From assembly GCF_018991925.1 (NCBI RefSeq), contig NW_024748870.1:3744705-3808704 (forward strand): DNA of 64,000 nucleotides. Reading direction: 5' to 3'. A model generated the notes under the pieces. That model saw nothing but the letters and a program-made list of their open reading frames with translations. It did no database searches and was not told where the DNA came from. Origin of the DNA: Homarus americanus. Taxonomy: Eukaryota; Arthropoda; Malacostraca; Decapoda; Nephropidae. The position numbers and the translations under genes are program-made. Positions 11,985-23,700 of the stretch are shown piece after piece; position 1 is the stretch's first letter; every line of letters starts with the position of its first letter.

Positions 11985-12610
11985 GACGAGTGTCCACTCA
12001 TCGTAATGCACCCATCCACTGTTCTCTGGTAAGGAAGGGTGGGATTGTTACTTCTAGGTTCACGCTGGTCAGCAAATCCACCACCAACAACGACAGTCTT
12101 GTCAGCTGGAGTCTGGTTTATCAATGCCTTGGACAAAAACATCCCTTATTATCTGAAAAGGCTGTGAAGTTTGTCCAGCTTTTGACAGGGTGTGTCGTGG
12201 CTTTAATAATGCGCCAAATTAGTCGAATTGCCTTGGTCCTCCTTTGCCTGGCTGAAGCCTTGGTGGAATCATCCCTGTATCTATCTAACACAAGGTCAAC
12301 CCTGTTGTACCTGGCACTTAATGATGTATATAACCTTAGCAACAAAATTAGCTGCCAAGTCTCCAAATGTCTTGCATCCCGGGGGCTTACCCATTGCAAT
12401 TATTGATACTTATCCATCAATGAAGACAAGATGTACCCTGCAGTGTGATTGTTGCTGAACAGTTGATGTTAGCAGTTAGACACTCAGCAAGAATAGCCTT
12501 AGAACCACCAGGTCTTAGGGATCCATTTGTCTCAGCAACAGAGATTGGTACTGACATCAGTTCATGCTGAAGAACATTGGCAGCAATCAGACGATGGAGG
12601 ATGTACAATA
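11985..12610 (-). pseudogene. Frameshifted pseudogene of a multi-copy invertebrate family (DRY/FDRY-SIK type)
   Basis: Seen on the minus strand in order: ILHRLIAANVLQHELMSVPI with AETNGSLRPG (12608-12417), a stop, then IAMGKPPGCKTFGDLAANFV in another frame (about 12400-12300), then ARYNRVDLVLDRYRDDSTKA with RQRRTKA and WTNFTAFSDNKG (about 12315-12135), then TPADKTVVVGGGFADQREPR (about 12115-12030). At least three frame changes are needed, so it is dead. The pattern 'R-hD-V-hFDRY-SIK-TR-R ... W-NF-NK' and 'ADK-VVV-GGF' recalls a large family of uncharacterised, probably transposon-borne proteins, common in crustacean, cnidarian and echinoderm annotations. The family's function is unknown to me and the recognition is from memory of its motifs. 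Confidence 0.6.
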
Positions 12611-13741
12611 CTGAATAACACTGTAATTTACATAAGTGAAAACGAAAGAAAGCATATGTATAAATATAAACGTATTTTGTGACTGCAGGGTGGAGCGTGT
12701 CGGGTGAGATGAAAGATATGGTTCACGATCAGACTTTCTAATCGATAATATATTTATAGAATATATATAATAGATATCTTATATCATTGGATACGACAGT
12801 ACAAGGCAGAATTTGTCCGACCAGTGGAATTATCCTTGCATAGGTGTGCAATGTGCATCATTCATTACATTTTACAGAGTTTGCCGTTATGTTTTCTTTA
12901 CCGATTTTAGTTAACTTGGGAGGATAATTTGTTCTGGTAACAGGCAGATTCGGATTTAGCGCCTTCGAAATACCCCAAAACTACAGTACTTGTTACCAGC
13001 TTGTAACACAAAATGTCTCAGGAACTTTTTCTCGAGGCCTTTTCTCAATATTCCTCCTGTCTATGGATGACGTTACCCTTAGTTAACAAGTTTACACTGA
13101 GGAGTTTGGGTAAATTTGAGAATCAGTTTGTATATTAGACACTAGTACAATGCAGTCCACTGACTTTCATTACTGGCATTTATCGAGGATGTATTTTCAC
13201 GAAAGTTCTTGTTAATAAGACTAGTCACTTGCTATCAATGCGCTTTTTAATAAAATAAAAAACATAGAATTTCTTTAATAACTCAAACCTGCAGGAGCTG
13301 CGGTGTAGACCTGACGAGTTATACTATGCCACAAGGGCCATAAGAACGAACATAGTTATGTTTTGTAACAATCACAGTACCTTGTGCTGTTGCTCACGTT
13401 ATCGAATTTCACTATAAATGTCTTTAAAAATATAAGTTTTAGCAGTCACGAGAACCCAACAGGAGCACTGGGAGCCCATCTGAGCAGTGTGTTGAAAATT
13501 AATCTGACGGATGTGAATGATATACAGTTGCACTGGACCAAGAAATGTACCATTTAAAATCACCGCTTGTGTTTTAACGGAAAGCAAAAGAGAGAAATAC
13601 TAGAATATTCACCACCAACAGCCCACGAGACTGGCAGGTCAGGGTTCACTCTAGCACCACCACACACACACTACAAAGAGGGTGTAAGTGAGAGTGACGG
13701 GAAGAAGAGGAGTGCCAAGTTGAGATAGGGGAGAAGGAGCT

Positions 13742-13743
<2 letters not shown>
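12611..13743. other. Non-coding stretch, no feature seen
   Basis: AT-rich sequence without a recognisable ORF, repeat or mobile element boundary. Confidence 0.4.

Positions 13744-13838
<95 letters not shown>
13744..13838. repeat. (GA)n microsatellite
   Basis: About 47 uninterrupted GA units. It is one of four GA/CT tracts in the window that read as SLSLSL or ERERER on either strand. Confidence 0.97.
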
Positions 13839-13839
<1 letters not shown>

Positions 13840-14230
13840 GGCACTGTATTGTGTGGAGCAACGAGTCTGGTACGGCGCAGGTATATACTGTATGTTAGGT
13901 TAGGTTAGGCGACGGTCACACCACCAGCAGGGTGTATCTCTGGTGTAGTGAGGGTGTATGTGTGGTGTACTGAGGGTGTATCTGTAAAGGTAATGTACAC
14001 TAGGAGCAAAGCGCCTACTATGCTGGCCACACATGAAGAGGAGTTTATGAAGTAGCGAGTCTCTGAGAAACTGTACACAGGAGGAGTAAGAAGGGAGGCG
14101 AGAGGTTGAAGGAAATAATAATTTAGCGGTGGAGGAAGGGAGGGGGAGGGAGACGCCTCTAAGGAACGGAGAAGAGGAAGTTCCCATTAGGCACGAGGGA
14201 GAGTTGTCGAAACCTCCACGACGCAGTCTC
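13839..14230. other. Non-coding stretch with three TTAGG units
   Basis: TTAGG occurs three times in tandem at 13895-13909. At 13930-13985 GTGTATCTCTGGTGTAGTGAGG-like words repeat about three times. No gene. Confidence 0.45.
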
Positions 14231-14420
14231 GTGGTGGTGGTGTTGTGATAATAGTGGTAGTGTTGTGGTAATAATGATGGTGTTGTAGTGATAGTGTTGT
14301 GGTGGTGGTGGTGGTGGTGGTGGTGGTGGTGGTGGAGGTGGTGGTGGTGGTAGTGCTGTGGTGGTGATAGTGGTGGTGTTGTAGTGATAGTAGTTATGTC
14401 GTGAGTGGTGGTGTTGTGGT
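14231..14420. repeat. (GGT)n-type imperfect microsatellite
   Basis: GTG/GGT trinucleotides with GTTGTGATAATAGTGGTA-like interruptions. A pure core lies at about 14300-14350. The poly-Pro/His/Tyr frame on the minus strand is an artefact. Confidence 0.92.
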
Positions 14421-14423
14421 GAT

Positions 14424-14884
14424 AACATAGAACATAAGAATGGAAGAAACTGCAGCGGGCCTATTGGCCCATACTGGGCAGTCTCATTTACACCCAACCC
14501 CTATCGCTCTTCCATCTCAAACCAGTGTTTACCTATTTCACGCCTAAATCTAAAGTTGTCTAATTTAAATCCATTGCTACGAGTTCGCTCCTGGTTGGAT
14601 CGTTTGAGTACCTTTGTTATATCACCTTTGTTTAGTCCTGACTTCCATTTACACACCTCGATCATATCGCCCCTCATTCTACGTCTCTCGAAGGAGTACA
14701 AATTAAGATGCTTTAATCTGTCTCTGTACTCAAGGTTACTAATGCCCGGGATTAGTCTTGTCATTTCTAGGGATTCTATATCCATTCTGTAGTACGGTGA
14801 CCAAAACTGAACCGCATAATCCAAGTGAGGTCTCACAAGCGCAATATAGTTATATGATAACCTCGCTAGTCTTGAAACTAACAC
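14424..14884 (-). pseudogene. 5'-truncated LINE, reverse transcriptase C-terminal end
   Basis: Seen: the minus-strand frame reads YIALVRPHLDYAVQFWSPYY then LIPGISNLEYRDRLKHLNLY and FERRRMRGDMIEVCKWKSGL, ending KHWFEMEER. 'LVRPHL-EYA-Q-W-P' followed by 'L.Y..RL..L.L...E.RR.RGDMIE..K' is the conserved C-terminal part of many CR1/Jockey-like LINE reverse transcriptases, abundant in decapods. Compared with the usual pattern, a few residues are missing between LE and MTRLIPG. The 3' non-coding end (left side, 14424-14500) includes GGCCAATAGGCCCGCTGCAG and ends in TTCTTATGTTCTATGTT on the minus strand, the typical tail word of this family. The 5' end is truncated at about 14884. Confidence 0.8.
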
Positions 14885-14930
14885 TCTTTTGAAAGGAAAG
14901 AAAGTGAAAGTGAAGATTGCGATTATGAAT

Positions 14931-14937
<7 letters not shown>

Positions 14938-15028
<91 letters not shown>
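14938..15028. repeat. (GA)n microsatellite
   Basis: About 45 GA units just beyond the truncated end of the LINE at 14884. Confidence 0.97.
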
Positions 15029-15029
<1 letters not shown>

Positions 15030-15343
15030 GTAATCCCGCCATAAAAGGAGCGGGATCCGACAAATCTCCCGCCAGTCCCGCTCTTCATTAGCAGTCGGTC
15101 GGGAACGCGGTTTTTGCTAGTTTGAGAAAAGCCACGTTCTTCTGCCGCCGCCATTAAGGCTGTGGGCCACACACAGCGGATCTCCGAGGCTGGTAAATGA
15201 CTCCGATCACTGTCTTACAGCCGCTAACGACGCCGCTGATGAATAATGGAATACGTACTATTATTCTTCTTTACTATTCAAATGATGTTCCGGAGAGGGT
15301 GAGTGATGGAGATTTATGCTCTTATCAAGTTTTGAGAGCTTCC
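15029..15343. other. Non-coding stretch, no feature seen
   Basis: Unique sequence between the GA tract and the 31-bp minisatellite. The open frame entering the array from 15197 is only continued by the repeat. Confidence 0.4.
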
Positions 15344-16285
15344 AGTCAGGTCAGTGCCTCGCTACTTTTGTTGGGGGAAGGTCAGTGCCTCGCTACTTTT
15401 GTTGGGGGAAGGTCAGTGCCTCGCTACTTTTGTTGGGGGAAGGTCAGTGCCTCGCTACTTTTACTGGGGGAGGGTCAGTGCCTCGCTACTTTTACTGGGG
15501 AGGGTCAGTGCCTCGCCACTTTTTGTTGGGGGAGGCTCAGTGCCCTCATTACTTTTGTTGGGGGGGTGGTTGAGGCCTCGCTACTTTGTTGGGAAGGTCA
15601 GTGCCTCATTACTTTACTGGGGAGGGTCATGCCTCATTACTTTTTACTGGGAGGGTCATGCCTCATTACTTACTGGGGGAACAGTGCCTCGCTACTTTTG
15701 TTGGGGAAGGTCAGTGCTCGCTACTATTGGGGGGAATGGTCAGTGCCCCCGCTACTTTTACTGGGGGAGGGTCAGTGTCTCGGCTACTTTACTGGGGAGG
15801 CCTCAATGGGAGGTCAGGTGGCTCGCCACTTGCTGGGGGTGGTTAGTGCCCTGCCATTTCTACTGGGGAGGTCAGTGCCCCGGCTACTTTTACTGGGGGA
15901 GGGACAGTGCCTCGCTACTTTTGTTGGGGGGTTAGTGCCTCGCTACTTTTACTGGGGGAGGGACAGTGCCTCGCTACTTTTGTTGGGGGGTTAGTGCTAA
16001 TTTTACTGGGGAGGGACAGTGCCTCGCTACTTTTGTTGGGGGGTTAGTGCCTCGCTACTTTTACTGGGGGAGGGACAGTGCCTCGCTACTTTTGTTGGGG
16101 GGTTAGTGCCTCGCTACTTTTACTGGGGGAGGGACAGTGCCTCGCTACTTTTGTTGGGGGGTTAGTGCCTCGCTACTTTTACTGGGGGAGGGACAGTGCC
16201 TCGCTACTTTTGTTGGGGGGTTAGTGCCTCGCTACTTTTACTGGGGGAGGGACAGTGCCTCGCTACTTTTACTGGGGGAGAATCA
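15344..16285. repeat. 31-bp minisatellite, about 30 copies
   Basis: Unit contains CAGTGCCTCGCTACTTTTGT then TGGGGGAAGGT. There are two main versions, TTTTGTTGGGGG and TTTTACTGGGGG. The middle (about 15530-15850) is heavily scrambled by indels, while the right third alternates the two versions regularly (GT version, then AC version, with GGGACAGTGCC linkers), a higher-order dimer of about 60 bp. The 265-residue frame through it is an artefact. Confidence 0.95.
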
Positions 16286-19200
16286 GTTTTAAGCAGAAAA
16301 CTTCCAGTGTTACCAACATACTTATGAAGCATCACTGATAATAGCAGTGGTTCAACCCTGAATTAGTTGTATATATGTACGTACTTAATTTAACATGACA
16401 TTGATTTTAAAGCCAGGCAAACACTGTATCGCGCCAACTCTGAAGTCTGTTGTTGATGGAGGTGCAAGTGAAGAATTTAACGTGGTTAGTGAAGGAAGGA
16501 TTGCACTCACCTGCAGATGACCACTACACCTGCCGCTCTCTGGGAAAAGTAAACACACCATCTACAGTACTTAACGCTCACCCAAACATGCCATCCTCTA
16601 CGCAAACACTTAAAACTAATTTTAACACTGACGGAAAATGTTGATAAGAGAAATGACCCAGGATAAAAATACTTAACATCAAATCAATTTAATTAAATGT
16701 ACGAAAATCAAACCAAAACGCTGTAGCAATAGTAATGCTGACGATACAATAATACTTCACCTGGACTGCCTTAGGCGGCGAGGAAAAAACTAACCCAAGT
16801 GAAACAGTGTTGACCTGCCGCTGAGTGTGTGGTCATGGCACTATAGTGTGGTGACTGAGGGCGACTATGTTCCAGCTGCTGTGTCTCCTGGCAAACCTTC
16901 GCCAGCTAGTAACTCTTTGGGTGGTTTAATTATCATTTACTGACAGAGGACATTTTATTACTGTCACACTGTCTTAACTAAGATATGAACAACATTAAAT
17001 TGAAAGCAAGTGTAGTTCCGTATTTTATTACAGATGAGAGCAATGTCAGCTAACTCACTGCTGATAGTCATTTTCGCCCTAAAATACAAGTGTTTGAATG
17101 ATGTTAAACAGTGTATAATACAACCACAATAAGCACATACAACATATTATGTGTGTCACATCAATAATCGTTCATAAGCGCTTGTATTGAGACTGTCATA
17201 CAAAGTCAGCTGTTCGTCACACATGAAGCTCGGTGTGCTGAGACCGTAGGTTTACTCGGCCTTGACCGTCTTCTGTACTTGTTCATACACCTTTACTTTG
17301 TCTGTGGCATTAATAAATCTCTTGGAGTTGTAAACTGTTATCAGGTTCCACACCTCGCGCACTTAGACAAGATATTTGGGTCATTAATTATCGTGTGTTG
17401 ATGTTGCTATTTCTGAGACTAAAATCATTTTTGTTTGAGCAATTTACTACTGTACCGAACATGACAGTTGTTTGTGTCTTGTTAAAACAATGAACAATTT
17501 AATAAGTCTTGTGAAGACCCCGGACGCACCACTGTCACACACCATTCACTGCTGACCAGCAAGTTGTACACGTCAGCTGACATTCCACTGATGTCACGCC
17601 GACGGCTCTCCAACCGCCTTCAACACTTCCTGCTTCGACTAACGTGCAGGAAAAGGAAGAGTGAATAACTTTTATTAACTACATACTTGAAATCGTTGGT
17701 GTTGGCCATGTGTTAAAACAAAAGTGGCCGGTGACTGACTATTTAGTAAAGGCTCTACCACCAACTGCGACAGGTGACGCACCAAGCAGTGAGGTGTTGG
17801 TTCCTCTATTATAATAGAGGAACATGTAATAATTATTACATGTGTTGCCTGTCACAAGGCAGTAAAGCTTGTCTGCTGGAGCATTTAGACATACCATACA
17901 TTACATTCAGAGTATAAACCAACTGAGTATGGCTTAAAATTATCTATTTAAAAACCTAAATCATAAAAGGAGAAATTATAGTAACGATAACAATGACGAC
18001 GGCAGACTAATATTGTTTACCCTACAGTATATATAAGACAGGCGCACACCAAGCCTACTTGTTTACCTGTGGCAGAAAGACAACCGGGAGGGGTAGCGGG
18101 CCAGTGTAGGGAGAAAGTAAAGTAAACAATGATAATGAATTACAAAGATAAAACAAAACTGGGCGAGGGAATGACTGAAAGGACAAAACAAGCACACAAG
18201 ATATAATTTAACAACAGAAAGTGTCATGAACTCTTGAGGACTTCTTCCAATAAAGCAAAACACACAGCCATACAAGACTATTTATATCCAATAATATCCC
18301 ACGTTTTAAAAAGGTCGAGTCATCCTACAGTACAGAGCTGTGTTGACCCTCGACTACCTTCACCGTCCACAGCTGTACAACTATCCACTGTGTCCCTCCT
18401 CGTGTTGACCAGCAGCTTAAGACACCCGAACCTTTAGCTGCTCATCCCTGGTAAGATAAGGTTAGGATACCAGTTTACCAAAAACTCGTAAACACTTAGT
18501 GTCCTCGGCCTGAGCTCATCATTACTGTGTTGTAAACATCTTCCACCGGTTCTGATATTCACTTTTTGCTGCCGCCATTGCAAGTCATTCTCACGTCTGA
18601 ACACAGGTTATTCTTGAGCTTATTATTATAATAACAACATTCTTCTTTCTATTATCAGATCCTTCATCTCGTGATCACGCAGGAAACACTCCATTTACTG
18701 CCTACAGTGAGTGGGCCGTCTGTCTCGAGGGAGAAGTTACTGCTGTATAAACTACATAAGTACGCTCCTCCACTCTTCAATAATAATATCAGCAATTTTA
18801 AGTTTTAAATTAGTCAATACAATATAAAAATCATCTAATATACAACACTTAAATAACGAGTGACACCTCTAATGTAACGAGGAAACGAATAATACTACAA
18901 CGACCTTGGCTGGCATAATCATCCTTGTCAGAGCAGCTCACAGCCAAGACATATGACAGCTAGACGGGCGGGGTGAGTCGGCGTGATGGAAGAGGCCACA
19001 ACCACACGCTGGCAGCCGTGTCTTATCCTCCTACATACAGTATCTGTTACTCTTAACTCCTTGAAAGCGTAATCTAGACTCTGCCACAGCCTGGCGAAAG
19101 ACTGTACATGCTCACCATTCACTGTGGTTGACGTTATCATTGAGTTTTCCAATATCACCCTAAAATAGCACCTTAACTGCAGGTCATTTCTTTACTGCTA

Positions 19201-20782
19201 GTACCATAAACTGAAAATTCTATCTTTCATGAATTAAAGTGAAAATTCGATAAATTTAGTTTAAATGACAGCGACATGGTTAAGTAATGGTGGGTAATTT
19301 TACTACAACAGAAGACAAAGTAATGTAGCGTTAGGGCTGAGCACCCACGAGCGGCGGGGTTCTCAAAATTGTATATTGCTCTCGTTCACTCTGAGCAAGA
19401 GGGCGTGGGTCGACTGTTGCCAGGGTCTGTCTCCTCTAGTCCGTCCAGCTGATGGCAAGGTCGACGGCCACTTCCTGTGTGAGGCCTACCTGTAGATCTT
19501 TTCTGACTACCAGAATTAACCTCAAATTACCAGGCTATACCATACGTAGGTTGTCATCCGCAATTCATGTAAGATAAAACACGGCCGTTACCTCTGGTGG
19601 TGAAGTACTGAGCACCACAACAATGACAGACTTACTGTACAGTGTAAATCTGACAGTTCTCGAGTCCGTCTCTTCATAAATACCCCCGCGAGCTTCTTCT
19701 CTCATACAACTGTTGATGTTTATGACAAACTAGACGATCTTTCAACAAAACTCGGCATCAAGGTGGGAGGTAACGTCGGTTCTGGCGGTCATGCTTGACG
19801 TTAGTGGTCATTATCAGATACAAGAGGCGCGGTGTTGGCCCAGAGTGCTTGATGATGGCCCCAGCCAGAGCTCCTACCCTTGTTGTCATCTCTGGGAGTG
19901 CTTCTGTTGACAGCGAGTGGACTATGACGCCCATCACACCTTCACTGCCAGTTGTCATCCTTATTAATGAAAAACTTATATTGGAAACAAAGAAAATATC
20001 CACACACACACATTTCTTTCTTCAAGATATTGTATAACGAAATTATGCCCCTTGTTTCCTCTGTATGCCACACACAGCATAATGCCAATCTGAGGGAGTA
20101 ATTCGGGTGCCAACAAGTGCTACACTAACAAGACAGCACTGTGCACATAGTTCATTACCGGATGATAGAGTCGTACCTAGGACAAGGAGTCATCTTTGTT
20201 TACAGTTCAATATCCGCTGCCTGACAGTTCGTGACTCAGGCTCCGTCTCGTCCCTCCCTCTTCATTTCCAGTTGTCGGGTGACGTCACACTAACTCTTGA
20301 CCCAGCAACTCTTTATAAGAACGTGTTGCTTGACATATAAATGCAAACCTAACAGGTATATACATGCCTGCAAAGAATAAAAATATATTTAGCAATTAGT
20401 TAAGTATAGGTGGCGGCAAAATTCATATACAATTCTCAAAAACCTTCAGTTAGATTAGACCTAATAGATGTTTACAAATAATAACACGCATTAATGACAA
20501 TATCATAGCATACAATACCACCATGACTAAAACTGGCCTCATCTAGTTGACATACAAGCTTGAAGTTGGTCCCCCGCACCTCAGTTACAGTATGCATCAG
20601 CAAAAGTGTTAAGCTCCACGTGGTCCGGACACACACTCAAACACCCATATACACAAACAACAAATCCACACCAGAACACGACCGTTTCTTAAGGAGTTTG
20701 CTCACGTAATCAGACAAGAGACCACCTGAAGCAAGTTTATTCAGATCCAAAGCAGTGCCATCAGGTGAGCTAAGTTCAGGGC
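16286..20782. other. 4.5 kb of unique non-coding sequence
   Basis: Mixed composition, AT-leaning, with no tandem array. Short open frames (for example 18063-18275 minus, 18928-19158 minus, 19795-20037 plus) have no recognisable motif and no paired splice sites in phase. A palindromic TCCTCTATTATAATAGAGGA lies at about 17802-17821, followed by ACATGTAATAATTATTACAT (about 17822-17841), two small perfect palindromes. No gene is supported. Confidence 0.4.
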
Positions 20783-23700
20783 TAGTGAGGACTAGGTACA
20801 GCAGGTGAGGACCAGGTAAGGCAGTACAGCAGGTGAGGACCAGGTAAGACAGTACAGCAGGTGAGGACCAGGTAAGGCAGTACAGCAGGTGAGGACCAGG
20901 TAAGGCAGTACAGCAGGTGAGGACCAGGTAAGACAGTACAGCAGGTGAGGACCAGGTAAGGCAGTACAGCAGGTGAGGACCAGGTAAGGCAGTACAGCAG
21001 GTGAGGACCAGGCAAGACAGTACAGCAGGTGAGGACCAGGTAAGGCAGTACAGCAGGTGAGGACCAGGTAAGGCAGTACAGCAGGTGAGGACCAGGTAAG
21101 GCAGTACAGCAGGTGGTGAGGACCAGGTAAGGGCAGTACAGCAGGTGAGGACCAGGTAAGACAGTACAGCAGGTGAGGACCAGGTAAAGGCAGTACAGCA
21201 GGTGAGGACCAGGTAAGGCAGCACAGCAGGAGGACCAGGTAAGGCAGTACAGGTGAGGACCAGGTAAGGCAGTACAACAGGTGAGGACCAGGTAAGACAG
21301 TACAGCAGGTGAGGACCAGGTAAGACAGTACAGCAGGTGAGGACCAGGTAAGGCAGTACAGCAGGTGAGGACCAGGTAAGACAGTACAGCAGGTGAGGAC
21401 CAGGTGTAAGGCAGTACAGCAGGAGGACCAGGCAAGGCAGTACAGCAGGTGAGGACCAGGTAAGACAGTACAGCAGGTGAGGACCAGGTAAGATACAGTA
21501 CAACAGGTGAGGGACCAGGTAAGACAGCAAGTACAACAGGTGAGGACCAGGTAAGGCAGTACAGCAGGTGAGGACCAGGTAAGGCAGTACAGCAGGTGAG
21601 GACCAGGTAAGACAGTACAACAGGTGAGACCAGGTAAGGCAGTACAGCAGGTGAGGACCAGGTAAGGCAGTACAGCAGGAGGGACCAGGTAAGTAGTACA
21701 GCAGGTGAGGGACCAGGTAAGGCAGTACAGCAGAGGACCAGGTAAGGCAGTACAGCAGGTAAGGACCAGGTAAGGCAGTACAGCAGGTGGAGGACCAGGT
21801 AAGGCAGTACAGCAGGTGAGGACCAGGTAAGACAGTACAGCAGGTGAGGACCAGGTAAGACAGTACAGCAGGTGAGGACCAGGTAAGACAGTACAGCAGG
21901 TGAGGACCAGGTAAGGCAGTACAGCAGGTGAGGACCAGGTAGGCAGTACAGCAGGTGAGGACCAGGTAAGGCAGTACAACAGGTGAGGACCAGGTAAGAC
22001 AGTACAGCAGGTGAGGACCAGGTAAGACAGTGCACAGCAGGTGAGGACCAGGTGGGCAGTACAGCAGGTGAGGACCAGGTAAGACACAGTACAGCAGGTG
22101 AGGACCAGGTAAGACAGTACAGCAGGTGAGGACCAGGTAAGACAGTACAGCAGGTGAGGACCAGGTAAGACAGTACAGCAGGTGAGGACCAGGTAAGGCA
22201 GCACAGCAGGTGAGGACCAGGTAGCAGTACAGCAGGGTGAGGACCAGGTAAGACAGTACAGCAGGTGAGGACCAGGTAAGACAGTACAGCAGGTGAGGAC
22301 CAGGTAAGACAGTACAGCAGGTGAGAGGACCAGGTAAGGCAGTACAGCAGGTGAGGACCAGGTGGGCAGTACAGCAGGTGAGGACCACAGGTAAGGCAGT
22401 GCACAGCAGGTGAGGACCAGGTAAGGCAGTACAGCAGGTGAGGACCAGGTAAGACAGCACAGCAGGTGAGGACCAGGTAAGGCAGTACAGCAGTTGAGGA
22501 CCAGGTAAGACAGTACAGCAGAGGACCAGGTAAGACAGTACAGCAGGTGAGGACCAGGTAAGACAGTACAGCAGGTGAGAGGACCAGGTAAGACAGTACA
22601 GCAGGTGAGGACCAGGTAAGGCAGTACAGCAGGTGAGGACCAGGTAAGACAGTACAGCAGGTGAGGACCAGGTAAGACAGTACAGCAGGTGAGGACCAGG
22701 TAAGGCAGTACAGCAGGTGAGGACCAGGTAAGGCAGTACAGCAGGTGAGACCAGGTAAGACAGTACAGCAGGTGATGACCAGGTAAGGCAGTACAGCAGG
22801 TGAGGACCAGGTAAGGCAGTACAACAGGTGAGGACCAGGTAAGACAGTACAGCAGGTGATGACCAGGTAAGACAGTACAGCAGGTGAGTGAGACCAGGTA
22901 AGACAGTACAGCAGGTGAGGACCACAGGGTAAGACAGTACAACAGGTGAGGACCAGGTAAGACAGTACAGCAGGTGATGACCAGGTAAGACAGTACAGCA
23001 GGTGAGGACCAGGTAAGACAGTACAGCAGGTGGAGGACCAGGTAAGGCAGTACAGCAGGTGAGACCCTAGTAAGACAGTGCCAACAGGTGAGAGGACCAG
23101 GTAAGACAGTACAGCAGGTGAGGACCAGGTAAGACAGTACAACAGGTGAGGACCAGGTAAGACAGTACAGCAGGTGAGTGTAAGGCGGTACAGCAGGTGA
23201 GGACCAGGTAAGACAGTACAGCAGGTGAGGACCAGGTAAGACAGTACAGCAGGTGAGGACCAGGTAAGACAGTACAGCAGGTGAGGACCAGGTAAGACAG
23301 TACAGCAGGTGAGTGACCAGGTAAAGACAGTACAGCAGGTGAGACCAGGTAAGACAGTACAGCAGGTGAGGACCAGGTAAGACAGTACAACAGGTGAGAC
23401 CAGGTAAGACAGTGCACAGCAGGTGATGACCAGGTAAGACAGTACAGCAGGTGAGGACCAGGTAAGACAGTACAACAGGTGAGGACCAGGTAAGGCAGTA
23501 CAGCAGGAGGACCAGGTAAGACAGTACAGCAGGTGATGACCAGGTAAGGCAGTACAGCAGGTGAGGACCAGGTAAGACAGTACAGGTAAAGGAGGACCAG
23601 GTAAGGCAGTGCACAGCAGGCAGGAGGACCAGGTAAGGCAGTACAACAGGTGAGGACCCCAGGTAAGACAGTACAGCAGGTGAGGACCAGGTAAGACAGT

